Shown: piece after piece, positions 41,840 to 51,793 of the stretch | Numbering within the stretch: position 1 is the stretch's first letter | How the letters are laid out: each line of letters begins with the position of its first letter | Assembly: GCA_019828545.1 (NCBI GenBank) | Contig: JACVRA010000181.1 | Location: 186,001 to 250,000 of the forward strand | DNA: 64,000 nucleotides | Origin: Paracamarosporium sp. OC-R06-R3 | Taxonomy: Eukaryota; Ascomycota; Dothideomycetes; Pleosporales; Didymosphaeriaceae | Direction: 5' to 3' | Program-made: the position numbers and the translations under genes | Notes under the pieces: generated by a model | Told to the model about the DNA's origin: nothing | What the model saw: only the letters and a program-made list of their open reading frames with translations | The model's database searches: none

Positions 41840-42578
41840 AGTAGCTCTGAGTGTCTAGGGTTTTATATAACAATGAAATATAGAGGCGTAGAGCCTGATT
41901 GTAACAAGCCTAGGGGGTTCGAGTTACAGTACTGTAACAGCCGCAGTGGTGCAACTCCCCGGTAGAGATGACGTACCGTGGTTGGAACTGGTAAGCGATA
42001 CAAAGCATATTAGGTAGAGGTATACCAGTTGTTAATACAGTATAATAATCGGGCGTAGAGGTCCGTTTGCCTTGGAGGTGGATGCAGGTGCGTATGAGAG
42101 GTAGTAAGAAAGGAGTATGTACTTATAATAGATTATCGAGAGAATCGCCATCTTCGTTCAAACGCCATGATGTTCTTGAAATACGGGATATCTTTGGCTA
42201 GTATCGGTAGCACGTCAAATATCACATTGCGAGGGCCTGTATATTGGTACTGCTGAGCTATTTTGCGTTCATAACCGAGAACAGGATATCAATTCAATTT
42301 CAAAGCTATTGCAAGATAGAAGACTGCAGACTGCTTCGCGTTAAGGGTACAAAGACCCAGATGTATCGGCTACTCAGAATCCACTTTCATCCTGCTGAAA
42401 CATGATATGATGCGGATCCTAGAATGAGCTTCTCATATTATATATACGTGTGACGTCACAGTACTTGAGAGGAATATGCCACGTACACATGGCTTGCCTA
42501 AAAAGATTAGCGAATACTTTGCTATATATTCACAGCTCATCACTTTCCCTACACGCCCAGTCGATCTGTTTGTTCGTC
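41840..42578. other. Intergenic region
   Basis: No gene supported; AT-rich in parts. A TATATATA-like run (about 42439-42446) lies about 135 bases before the next ATG. Confidence 0.4.
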
Positions 42579-43334
42579 ATGGTTCTTGTAAAGAGGAAAT
42601 GCGCACCGGAAGATATACAAGCCACAATATCTGTCAATATAACCGCAGCTAGACCTATATCACTTTCTTCTCTCAAAGCTTCTCACTCCGATCCAGTCCT
42701 CGAATTCCACATCCACATTCGTTGTATATCGTCTACTCAACCGTCACGTCCCATCACGATCTTTACTCCAGGAACGATTTTCGATAACAGCCACCGGCCA
42801 GAAGATGGTCACATGGACAATTTAGCTCTCGGCATGCTTGGCGGAGGTCTTACGTGCAAGACAGAAAATGGGTTAAAGCGTATCTCATTTGGGTACTTCA
42901 AGATCCACCGTGCACGTCGCGAGCATGATAGTGCTCCTGATTTGCGCGATAGACCCAATGCCGCTTTTCTCACCATACCCGCCCAGGAAGCAGGAGAGGA
43001 GGTCATCGTAAAGCATACCTTGACTTCAGAGCGACTTTTTGCATATGCTGATGGAAAGAGCTCCCAAGATCTGGCCCTTGGGGAAAAGTATACGGTTGGC
43101 TTGAGCGATGGGTATGTGGGCGCTACCTGGTGGTGCTGGGGTGGATTGGACGATGACCTGAAAGAGAAACGACTTCATGCGTTTGCGAAACGACCAGGAA
43201 GACTGTGGGATGAGAAAGAACCAGATGCAGAAATGCTTGAGGAAGAAGAATGGGTTTTTGGGGAGAATACCGCGCAGTTGAAATTCGAGATTGAGGAGGG
43301 CGGTGGTAGCTGTGATGTTGATGTCGTTGTTTAG
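42579..43334 (+). CDS. Uncharacterised fungal protein
   Basis: A single exon of 251 residues from the ATG at 42579 (MVLVKRKCAPEDIQATISVN). I do not recognise a family. Alternating hydrophobic/polar text (FHIHIRCISS, ITIFTPGTIF, FLTIPAQEAGEEVIVKHTL) suggests a beta-rich fold. The last third is Trp-, Glu- and Asp-rich (ATWWCWGGLDDDLKEK, EMLEEEEWVFGE). No signal peptide, membrane segment or catalytic motif is visible. An in-frame upstream extension to 42450 exists, but the ATG at 42579 starts the regular composition. It lies between the reductase and a HET gene. Confidence 0.6.
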   Translation: MVLVKRKCAPEDIQATISVNITAARPISLSSLKASHSDPVLEFHIHIRCISSTQPSRPITIFTPGTIFDNSHRPEDGHMDNLALGMLGGGLTCKTENGLKRISFGYFKIHRARREHDSAPDLRDRPNAAFLTIPAQEAGEEVIVKHTLTSERLFAYADGKSSQDLALGEKYTVGLSDGYVGATWWCWGGLDDDLKEKRLHAFAKRPGRLWDEKEPDAEMLEEEEWVFGENTAQLKFEIEEGGGSCDVDVVV

Positions 43335-43717
43335 GAGCAATATCACGAGGTACTGACCTCCTTGGCTCATATATGAGTATTGATCCATACGCACAGGAAG
43401 CTTGGTTTTGAGAAACGATAAAAGTATGTTCGTCCTAGAAAGTCTTTGGAGAGAAACCTTGACTATGCTCGTGTGCGGACATGGAGAATGAATTTGACGT
43501 GACGGCCGAATAGAAGGAACTAATCCCAAAATATATAATTTCAAGATAATAGAACAGACCATCTCAATCACGTTATCTTCGCTTTGCTCCATTTGACGTA
43601 CAGTAACTCAAGTTGTCACAAAATCCCGGATAAGGAAGCTGACCATTCAAGATAAAAGAAGTGCTGATTATCCCTCTAATGGGTTCTAAACACGGGCTAT
43701 GAGACTCTACAGAACAT
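43335..43717. other. Convergent spacer
   Basis: 383 bases between the 3' ends of the unknown gene and the HET gene. Nothing further seen. Confidence 0.4.
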
Positions 43718-45724
43718 TCAAGCGAGTGTAAAGTATTTTGTTCCAGTCCCATAAATGGTTCCAAATGTGAAGTGGTGTCCGACGATCCTAAACGGCAGTG
43801 GCGTGGTCGGCTCATACGGAAGTGACATGAGCGACGCATGCTGCTGTTGGATGCTCGAAGCGTATACTGCACTTTTGCGACTAGCAGCACGATACTGCTC
43901 TAGACTCAGTGGTCTTATTACCAGACCGATAGCAATGGGCTCTTGGTTTTGTGGTAGTGCGATAAAAAGACCTTGAGGATGGATGACCAGGTCCCCAACC
44001 TCCATGTCTACTGGTCCCAGACCCAATATGCGCCTCTGCTTTTTGGAGCTACTTCCAAGCCAAGAAGCCTTATGATAAATAAATAACTTGTCTAGGGCTT
44101 CTTGCACGTACTGTTGGATATCTTCATCACGTGCTTGTGGATTGTCATCGATTATAAAATCCTCAGGAAACTGCGTATCGATGGAGGCGCTATAGTGAGA
44201 ACCCGCGCTTTTCTGCTTCTTTTCGACGCTTCGAAGGCATACGTGGCGGATCGCGTCCAAGATTCGTTGGTTCTTCGTATCTTCTTCCCCAAACGCTAGC
44301 CAATCACGATGATGTGCACGTCCTTTAAGTGGTCCATCGTCACCATGATCCTGGGAAAAGAACAGACGATCGCGATCATTTTGTAAGACGGCATGTAAGA
44401 ACTCAACCATACATGAAAATCTGTCATTCCCGGAAGTACCTTTAGGCCTGAAATTTGTGATAAACTTATCGAGTGATGCATGCAGTGCCGTTACTTCCAA
44501 GGACCATTCTACGGCAATACGAACCGTTGTTGGGTTGGACGAGGACCACCTCACAATTTCGAACTCGACATCTTTTTCGAAGATAAGGCTTCGGGGTGCA
44601 AGATTTTGCTCTGATTGTGACAGATGTCTTTCAATCATGTAGTGCCGAGCGCGATTGGTGTCCCAGTTCGGCACCCATGAAGGGAATTTGCGGTCGACCG
44701 AAGCTAATGAGCCAAAACAGATTAGATGCTTGAGTATAGAGTTTCGAGTCGAGAAGTTGGGATCGCTGTCTGGTGCACAGAGATAGGAAGGCCCTGCAAT
44801 TTCCGCGTATATCTCTTGCCAGGGTCTAGTGTAGTTGACTTCAGGAAGAGACGACGTGCCCGATAACATACTGTAGATGGCAAAGATGCGATCTTGTGGT
44901 AACGAACACTCGGCTTTGTGAAAATCCCAGAGTAAGTCCAAAAGATCTTGCGCACTGTTGTCCCGACAGCGTTCAATACGAACCAGTGTTGAACTGAATG
45001 ACAACATTGATTCTGAAGGCGTGCGCAGAAACTTGTTCCCAAGCAAAAGAGTGTTGAACCCTCTAGCAAACGAATCCCAGCTGATCTTGTAGTGGCCGCA
45101 ATGGACGATCCTATTGCGGCCGAGGGAGGCTTCTTGAAGTACCCATCGCCTGTAAAACCAAGGTCGTGAAAAGAAGGTTTGGAACTTATCCATGTAGTCA
45201 TCACCACACACTTTTCGTAAATCTGAAGACGCATCGCTACGTTCTGGTGTGGCCTCGGCATGTCTTAAAGCCGTAAAAATCAACTTCGCGCAATTATCCT
45301 CACTTGCCCCAAGCCATATATGTACCTTATCAGCTTGCCGGTAGATATCTCCCATAAGACCAACTTGAACATTTTTTTCTGCATCATCTTTCTGATTCAA
45401 GCATATAGCATCAACCCATAGGTACCTAATCTTGTGTGGCCTTCGAAAGTGCCGCAGCATCACGTCGACGTTTTCAGTGACACTCAGCGTGGTCTTACTG
45501 TCGCATTCCAGCAAATGTTTGAAGTCCGACTTGCCCCAACAGTACGATATGGCCTCGTAGAATGGTGGATCCGTCCGACCCAGAAGTAGCTCGGTGCGAT
45601 CGATATGCATCAGTCGAATTTCCAATCCGCTCCTATGCGTTGATGCCGGCAGCAGAGCAATTACACGGATCTCAGTGGAGCTTTCTAGGGGCTCATAGAC
45701 ATAGGATGAATCGAGTGCTGTCAT
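43718..45724 (-). CDS. HET-domain protein, intact (same subtype as the broken copy)
   Basis: A single exon of 668 residues from the ATG at 45724. The HET blocks are complete: FYEAISYCWGKSDFKHLLEC (55-74), IRYLWVDAICLNQKDDAEKN (99-118), VGLMGDIYRQADKVHIWLGA (121-140) and RPWFYRRWVLQEASLGRN (near 190-210). Mid-protein text VNYTRPWQEIYAEIAG and FPSWVPNWDTNRAR matches, block by block, what survives in the broken gene at 31382-33369, so the two are related copies of one subfamily. The C-terminal part (IGLVIRPLSLEQYRAA, GHHFTFGTIYGTG) is the usual tail. Known role: heterokaryon incompatibility and cell-fusion control in the cytosol. No partner domain is fused. Confidence 0.9.
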   Translation of the reverse strand: MTALDSSYVYEPLESSTEIRVIALLPASTHRSGLEIRLMHIDRTELLLGRTDPPFYEAISYCWGKSDFKHLLECDSKTTLSVTENVDVMLRHFRRPHKIRYLWVDAICLNQKDDAEKNVQVGLMGDIYRQADKVHIWLGASEDNCAKLIFTALRHAEATPERSDASSDLRKVCGDDYMDKFQTFFSRPWFYRRWVLQEASLGRNRIVHCGHYKISWDSFARGFNTLLLGNKFLRTPSESMLSFSSTLVRIERCRDNSAQDLLDLLWDFHKAECSLPQDRIFAIYSMLSGTSSLPEVNYTRPWQEIYAEIAGPSYLCAPDSDPNFSTRNSILKHLICFGSLASVDRKFPSWVPNWDTNRARHYMIERHLSQSEQNLAPRSLIFEKDVEFEIVRWSSSNPTTVRIAVEWSLEVTALHASLDKFITNFRPKGTSGNDRFSCMVEFLHAVLQNDRDRLFFSQDHGDDGPLKGRAHHRDWLAFGEEDTKNQRILDAIRHVCLRSVEKKQKSAGSHYSASIDTQFPEDFIIDDNPQARDEDIQQYVQEALDKLFIYHKASWLGSSSKKQRRILGLGPVDMEVGDLVIHPQGLFIALPQNQEPIAIGLVIRPLSLEQYRAASRKSAVYASSIQQQHASLMSLPYEPTTPLPFRIVGHHFTFGTIYGTGTKYFTLA

Positions 45725-47001
45725 TGTGAGGCTGACCAGGTATCAGAAGAATCTAGGCTCTTAGTAGCCGTAAAGCTTGGTGTTTGGTGATTTATTGATC
45801 TCGCAATTCTCCTAGCTTATTGGTCTTCACTGCCTTTTTTGACTTGAGCAGAACGCTAGTACAACATATGATCTTATGTTCGAAAGCAGAGGGCTAGTCC
45901 TTAAACTCAATTGTGGTGCGGCTGAGCAAAGCGGGGTCGACACATTCAGAGGCTTGAGGCTGAGATGAACACGACATGCAGGCGCACGAACAGGGTAGAG
46001 AGACGAGCTGACTCGGCAGACTGGCTAATCACAGGACTTGATAGCAATGGAGGACTCCTTATCTGAGGGAAATGCCTCACGCAGAAGCCATCAGACCATT
46101 CAGCATCTTGCAATGGTCGCACATACACCCTCAAGTACGGTCTGGACCTGCATACCCTTGCATCCCCCCATCTACGCCCATGCTTGATGCCCAACCTTAA
46201 CACCCAATCCATTGAACCTATGCGTGTTGCAGACACATGAGACACGCATAGAGTGAAAGAACTCCATCATTTCTTTCAAAGCTATGCATCATAGCGTCGC
46301 CCTTACCAACACAACCAAACCACCCCCTTAACAAACAAACCCATCATAAGTCTCTCCTAGCCTCCAAAGACCCCCTCCCAAAAGAAGCATCTGCATCACA
46401 AAAGAGACGCTCGCAAGGACTATACTGCCCCAGCTCCCCAATATCTACCCCCCTTTCCAGCACACCTCACCTACATTACTCCCAACCCACCCAAACCAAA
46501 TCATTCCACCAAACACTCATTCCAACCCCAGCATCAGAAATCTCTAACTACGCTACGATATAAAACCTACTCTCCTCGTCTAGGTTTCTAGCTCTGGTGG
46601 TTCCTAGTATACGTTACGGTAGGAGATTATGTATGTCACGACTGATATTGATATCGAAGGATTTCACTGCTATTATCCGGAGGGGAAAGAAAAGAAAAGC
46701 AAAGGACTCCGGGTCTGAACGGGAGGGGAAAGATGGGGAGCGTAAGCTGGATGAAAGGTATTTTAGTCCGAACATCAAACGGTCAAGTCAAGGTAGCCAA
46801 AAAAGGAGACGCAAACAAGCCACTCCCAACCATCGAGACCATACATAAAAAGGCCGCAGTTGAACAATGCCTGAGACGATATATTTCCCCCTAATCCCGG
46901 ACCGGACCGGGAAGTCTAGTTTACACTCCACATGCCAATGCCGATACAATAAACCTTGTTGAAACTCCTCTCATACACTATCCAGACAATTCCTACATAT
47001 C
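45725..47001. other. Intergenic region closing the HET block
   Basis: No gene supported. 46310-46560 is strongly C/A-rich on the plus strand. It separates the accessory HET block from conserved mitochondrial genes. Confidence 0.45.
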
Positions 47002-48813
47002 CTACATCTTCCCATCGAAGAACCCCCCCTGCGGCACCACACCCCCCTGCGGAACCAAATACCTCAGCGTCCGCAACACGCCCTCGCTCTCCTCCGCGCC
47101 CGGGCCCCAAACGCCCTTAACCTCCTCCCAAGCCCGCAACGTCCTCTGCGCATCCGCACACTTCCTAAACGCTTTGAGCGCCGCAACAACGCTCGTCTGG
47201 CTGATAAACGTGCGATCCAGACCATCCCGCACAGCCTGCAGGTACTCGGTCCACGTCTGCTCGAGCTTGCTGAGCGTCCACGAGGAGTACCGCACGCCGC
47301 CGAAGGTGCTGAAGCCGCGGAAGATGACGACGAAGATGCTGCCCTCGAGGGGCACGCCGTTGTAACCCATTTCGCGGAGGAGGTCGTTTACGCGGTCGAT
47401 GTTGCCGGTTGTGGTGGCCTCGTGGCGGATGAGGAGGCTGTAGGTGCGCGAATTCGGGGCGATGGGCGCCCAGTCTTGGAGCCGCTTGTGGGATTCTGGG
47501 TCTGATGTCCAGAGTTTGCGTCCTTCGTAGGTGAGGTGTAGCCCGAGCTTGCGCTGGCCGCGCCACGTGCGGTCGGTCTTGTTGATTTGGTGAGTGCCTG
47601 GCGCGGTGAAGGGCGTCGAGGTGCCGGTGGCCGCGAGCCGCTTCATGCGCGAGAAGACGTGCTCTGCGGCTGAGGGCTCGCCGGCGCGGATCAGCGCTGC
47701 AATCACCGCGTTCATGACTACTGTGTCTACGATGTCGTTTGCTTCTACCATCTCTTGGTAGACGCGTCGGACGCCTGCCCCGTTCTGCATCACGCCGTGG
47801 TAGTATATCATGGAGACGCGGAAGTGGCGGTGGAATTTCAGGTTGCGGGATTTCATTTCTTTGAGGAAGAGCTCGGCGAGGGTGAATTTGCCGGCTTTGA
47901 CGGAGATGTCGAAGAGGATGTTGAAGGTTACGTGGCTGCCTTTGACGTTGGCGCGTTGTTCCATATCGCGCCAGAGGTAGAGGGCGGATTGGAGGTCGTC
48001 GGCGGACACGGCGCCCATGGAGCGGCCTGCGAAGTGGATGGCAGAGGTCCACTCGGAGCGTCGGATGTGGATGTGTGCGTTTTTCATGTCGTCTAGGATG
48101 GAGAGGTAGCGCTGCATGGCAACGACTGTGGGGCGTTCAATGATGGAGAGGTGGTGCAGCATGTCGCGTATAATGGCTGAGGAAAGGTACACTATCCGGG
48201 GTTCGGACAGCTCTCTATAAGTTTCAAAAACGTCTTCAGGCGAAGGCTCATCGGCCCTGAGTAGACCTTTCAGCTTCTCTATTATTTCTGTATCCTTAGG
48301 GTCCTTAGTCGGCCAAGGTTCGTGTTGGTCGCCGACATTCCATACCAGCGAACCGTCGTCTTGAGGCTCCTCTTCCGGAGGAGAAGTTGTATCGATGCCA
48401 TAGTAGTCTACCAGCGCTTTTAACTCTTTCTCGGCAAACTTCTTCGCTATCCTGAATGGACCCTTCTTGCCCGCGTTGGTCGATGCATACTCCCGCCTCT
48501 CGATCGAAGCAGGGATGTTCTTCCGCCGCGTCTTGTGATGTGCTGTAGAAAAGGAAAACCCGTCTCGTAGAGTCGATATCTGCCTTGCATGCTCTGGACA
48601 CGATCCTGCCCGCGCCAACGCTTGAATGAAGAACTGGTCCATGTGCTCCCCATCGACTGCATTGATTCTCGGTAGCCGGTTTACAGCGCTCTTGCTGAAG
48701 CTTCTTTTTGGGGGTTTATTGTACAGGACGGGGCACAGGAAAGCGAGAAACGGCTGGAACGGCGGTGGACATGAGACGGCGGAGGTCCGATCGAGGGTGC
48801 GGAGGAGGGACAT
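47002..48813 (-). CDS. Pentatricopeptide-repeat (PPR) protein, mitochondrial
   Basis: A single exon of 603 residues. The N-terminus (MSLLRTLDRTSAVS, then KPPKRSFSKSAVNRLPR) is basic and free of acids, as in a mitochondrial presequence. The middle shows helical-pair PPR-like units: VTFNILFDISVKAGKFTLAE, VVMNAVIAALIRAGEPSAAE, RTYSLLIRHEATTTGNIDRV and FVVIFRGFSTFGG. Known: PPR proteins bind organellar RNA and guide its processing, stability or translation. The exact RNA target cannot be read here. It starts 331 bases from, and faces away from, a mitoribosomal protein gene, which fits a mitochondrial expression role. The C-terminus ends in two glycine-rich VPQGG repeats. Confidence 0.88.
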   Translation of the reverse strand: MSLLRTLDRTSAVSCPPPFQPFLAFLCPVLYNKPPKRSFSKSAVNRLPRINAVDGEHMDQFFIQALARAGSCPEHARQISTLRDGFSFSTAHHKTRRKNIPASIERREYASTNAGKKGPFRIAKKFAEKELKALVDYYGIDTTSPPEEEPQDDGSLVWNVGDQHEPWPTKDPKDTEIIEKLKGLLRADEPSPEDVFETYRELSEPRIVYLSSAIIRDMLHHLSIIERPTVVAMQRYLSILDDMKNAHIHIRRSEWTSAIHFAGRSMGAVSADDLQSALYLWRDMEQRANVKGSHVTFNILFDISVKAGKFTLAELFLKEMKSRNLKFHRHFRVSMIYYHGVMQNGAGVRRVYQEMVEANDIVDTVVMNAVIAALIRAGEPSAAEHVFSRMKRLAATGTSTPFTAPGTHQINKTDRTWRGQRKLGLHLTYEGRKLWTSDPESHKRLQDWAPIAPNSRTYSLLIRHEATTTGNIDRVNDLLREMGYNGVPLEGSIFVVIFRGFSTFGGVRYSSWTLSKLEQTWTEYLQAVRDGLDRTFISQTSVVAALKAFRKCADAQRTLRAWEEVKGVWGPGAEESEGVLRTLRYLVPQGGVVPQGGFFDGKM

Positions 48814-49144
48814 GAGAGGGCGAGCATCGTGTTAGCGGCGGCCGGATCAGAAGGTTTCCATTGACATGGCAGATCAACAGAACTAGAACGAACCCATTGG
48901 CGACGTCAAAGAGTGCAGATGCGCCAAAGAGGGGAGACGCGCGAAGGTGCTCTCGTCGCGTCGCCGACAATTTCTTAGCTCCCGCGGCAACTTCCGCCTC
49001 CGATCTTTTCTCCGCGCGAGCTCACGAGTGCAACACCACGTCCATCCATTGCAAGCGCCCGCCCCGTCACTCGCTCACGCCGTCCCGCGACAATCGATGC
49101 TATAGACCTGCTCCGGTAGCTGGTACACACATTCCTCGCCCGCC
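48814..49144. promoter_or_regulatory. Bidirectional promoter, PPR protein and mS23
   Basis: 331 bases between start codons pointing apart; both genes serve mitochondrial gene expression. GC-rich, no TATA box seen. Shared control is inferred from arrangement. Confidence 0.55.
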
Positions 49145-49963
49145 ATGGGCCGCTACGACTTCCGCCCAATGCGCGTCCGCCAGACGGCAAAGGCCCTCTT
49201 CGACGCCAAACGCAACGCCGAACTGCCTCAATGGTACAACATCATCGGCGACATCCCCCCCAGCGAGACGCTCGCCCGCCCACTCCAGCGAGCCCCCACA
49301 CCCAAGAAGGCACGAAAGCCCAGCAGGATGTTCCAGCCGCTGCCCATCGTATACCCAGAAGACAAGCTGCGCTCAGAGTTCTTCGGCGACCACCCGTGGG
49401 AGCTGGCCCGCCCCAGGATAGTCGTGGAAGACAGCGGAAACGACGCAAAGGGCTACGACTGGAGCCAGATTGCGCAGCCGGGGAAGCAGCTGGACGGCGA
49501 GAGGTACCACCCCGATCCCCCTGCGCTGCGAGACGCACCGTGCTGATGATGATGTAGCGTGGTCCAGCGCCAGATGTGGCTCATGAAGCACCGCGCCATG
49601 TCCAAGCCCATGGCCTACGACGTCGCCCGCCGCGAATTCTACCTGCACCGACACCGCGAGGACATCCGGCGGCGTGTCGCGCGGGAAGAAGCCCTGCACG
49701 TGGGCGCCTACTTCGGCAAGGGCCCGCTAGAGGTTGGCATGGAGCTTGAGGACCGCACGTGGGAGAGCTGGAAGAGGTGGGCACGCGAGCGGATCGAGGA
49801 CGAGGAGGCCACGCGCGCGCAGCTATTCTCGGGCGCGCAGCCCAGCGAGAACGAGGCGATGACCGGCGATGAGTTCGATGCGGCCGTCGACGAGTTACAG
49901 CCTTCGGTGCCGCAGAGCAAGTCGGGACAGCCGGCGTTGGGCGGCGCGGCGGCGCACCCCTGA
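49145..49963 (+). CDS. RSM25: Mitochondrial small-subunit ribosomal protein mS23 (Rsm25 type)
   Basis: Two exons (49145-49503 and 49558-49963) across a 54-base intron (GTACCA donor, TGATGATG branch region, TGTAG acceptor) give 254 residues. Family text: MGRYDFRPMRVRQTAKALF, PQWYNIIGDIPPSETLARP, and across the junction DGESVVQRQMWLMKHRAMSK, then AYDVARREFYLHRHREDIRR. Known role: component of the mitochondrial 37S ribosomal subunit in the matrix. The last 60 residues are acidic and Gln/Pro-rich and probably flexible. The in-phase junction restoring ESVVQRQ confirms the intron. Confidence 0.92.
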
Positions 49964-50486
49964 GTCGGCGTGGGTGTTGTAGGATAGTGTAACTTCTGTG
50001 TAGATTTTGTACATGATAGTAGACTCTGGGGAGTCCTGCAAGATATATACCTGAAGACCCTGGCATTTCTAGAAGTACGGCCTTCAGTGACGTTACGCGC
50101 ATATTGTGTCTTCTTGATCACTGACTTGTCCCCTGATCATTTTTAAGTACTTATACAACTATAGAATTGGTGGATTGGAGAGTCCTTGAAGGTGGTGGGG
50201 CAGCGGAGGTTGCTAATATAAGATCGTGGATAGTAAAGTATTTGAAGGCATTTAGGTACGGGATTGGCCAATACAAAGTTGTAAAGTGTAGAGTACTTGA
50301 AGGCATCGGGATTGCTGATATAACCTAACATAACCAGACAATCTCTAATAAAAGGCTGGTTATCTTGAAGGACTTGTACAAGTACGGAATTGGTAGATCG
50401 TAGAGTATTTAAAGGCATCCAGGTAGCGGGGTTTGCTAATTCAAGGTCGCAACAATTAGCTGAGCCCCCAGTGTGATTAACATGGG
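49964..50486. other. Convergent intergenic region with minisatellite
   Basis: No gene supported. 50179-50457 is a degenerate tandem array given separately; a minus-strand open frame through it has no family features and is a by-product of the repeats. Confidence 0.45.
50179..50457. repeat. Degenerate minisatellite, period about 56 bp, about 5 units
   Basis: The core AGAGTAYTTGAAGGCAT starts at 50179, 50235, 50290 and 50402 with variation, spaced 56, 55 and 112 (two units) bases. A weaker copy (TTATCTTGAAGGACTT) lies between. Units also share GGTACGGGATTGGCTAATACAA-like text. AT-rich and heavily diverged. Confidence 0.7.
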
Positions 50487-51545
50487 TCATTTGAATCTAG
50501 ATAGTATTGTCTGGATCCTCGACACGTCTTCGTCTGCCCCATTTTCTTTGATCCACTCCAGCAGATCTTCAATCCGCTTTGCAAACGATCCTTCTCCACC
50601 CGTGCTTCCCACCCCCTTACTATACTCATCTATCAAACTCAACATCGCCACCCTGACCTCATCTCCCACCAGCCCACTCCCCAGCATACCCCTCAAAAAA
50701 GTCCACAGCGACTCATTCGCCAATCGCACATCCATCGCATATGTAAACACCACCTGCACAATACGTGACCGCTCACGAACATTCTCTATGATCCCAAGTT
50801 CCCAAGCAAGAAACGAGAACCCCGAGATATCGCTCGGATGCCCCTTACACCACTCCAGCACCGCATCCGAACTCGCGCTCAAGTAATCCCAGTCCTCTCC
50901 ACCCATCAACTCACCCCCTTTGCCAACCACCCTGCGCGCATACTGCCACGCATAGTAATTCTTCGGATGCCGCTCTCCCGCCTTCAGCACGGCTTCCAGC
51001 TCCGTTGCAAAGAACGAAAGTACATCGTGCTTGGAGCAGCGCAGCACCGGCGAAATACGTGCTAGCAGCCATGCGCGGTGCGCCCAGAGCGTGGGAGACT
51101 TGGTCTGCCGATGAAGCGGCGACGTGAGTATGCTGTCTAGGAATCGTAGCTCGGCCCGTAGTGCGTCGACGAATGCCTCGTCCTCGCCATCTCCTCCTTT
51201 TAGCAAGAGCAAGTGCTTCTTCCGATAGTTCGCTGCCGTGAGATGCTCTGGGTCGAAAAGAAGGATTACGCGTGTAGCTTCGTGGGCTTTATCCCGCTCC
51301 TCTGCCGACTCGGAGTCTTTGCTGGAGAAGAATAGGTGCCGGGCGTGTACGAAGGCTAGGGCTAGGATCTTCTTTGGGACGCCGAGGTCTCCGCCGTCTT
51401 GGAGGATGAGCGAATCCGAGGGCGCGAGGGCTGGGGGGAGGATTTCGATTTCCGGGACTTGGTGTGCGTGCGCTGTGAAGAAGGTGTTCAGCGCGGTGTA
51501 GGCGAGGGCTTGCAGCTGGGTGTCCTGCGGTGGAGGGTGGGACAT
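50487..51545 (-). CDS. Protein prenyltransferase alpha-subunit-repeat protein (PTAR1-like)
   Basis: A single exon of 352 residues. Alpha-subunit-type repeat blocks are seen: LTAANYRKKHLLLLKGG, SPTLWAHRAWLLARIS, HPKNYYAWQYARRVV and SGFSFLAWELGII; each is a helical pair with the W-x-x-R/Y-x pattern of farnesyl/geranylgeranyl transferase alpha subunits. It differs from the core alpha subunits (FNTA, Bet4), which are more strictly repetitive, and better fits the PTAR1-like group, whose members support Rab-type prenylation in animals. Function in fungi is less known. No signal or membrane segment. It diverges from GET1. Confidence 0.82.
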   Translation of the reverse strand: MSHPPPQDTQLQALAYTALNTFFTAHAHQVPEIEILPPALAPSDSLILQDGGDLGVPKKILALAFVHARHLFFSSKDSESAEERDKAHEATRVILLFDPEHLTAANYRKKHLLLLKGGDGEDEAFVDALRAELRFLDSILTSPLHRQTKSPTLWAHRAWLLARISPVLRCSKHDVLSFFATELEAVLKAGERHPKNYYAWQYARRVVGKGGELMGGEDWDYLSASSDAVLEWCKGHPSDISGFSFLAWELGIIENVRERSRIVQVVFTYAMDVRLANESLWTFLRGMLGSGLVGDEVRVAMLSLIDEYSKGVGSTGGEGSFAKRIEDLLEWIKENGADEDVSRIQTILSRFK

Positions 51546-51793
51546 TGTGGCATTTTGTTTTTACACTTGGCCAGGACTATCTCTTTCAGGCGCGGATGTA
51601 TGAATCCGGGTTTTGTAAGATCTGTTTCATGTTGTCATGTGGTGAGGAGGAGCATCTGTGAGGGATGTAGTAGGGTAGTGCACGGGCCAGCAACACCACG
51701 CGGTGAAATTCCATATGACGCACCGTGGCTCTACTCAGCGCACCCAGCAAGCCTTGCGCTCGACCACGGCGACTTGGACCTCTACCACCCACC
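51546..51793. promoter_or_regulatory. Bidirectional promoter, PTAR1-like gene and GET1
   Basis: 248 bases between outward-facing start codons. Too short for two independent promoters of normal size. No TATA box recognised. Confidence 0.5.

Noticed and set aside
47165..48052. Long second-frame reading on the same strand as the PPR gene
   Set aside because: A shadow of the GC-rich PPR coding sequence: Arg/Pro/His-rich and motif-free.
50143..50490. 115-codon minus-strand frame
   Set aside because: It runs through the 56-bp minisatellite; the unit is not a multiple of three and there is no family signal.
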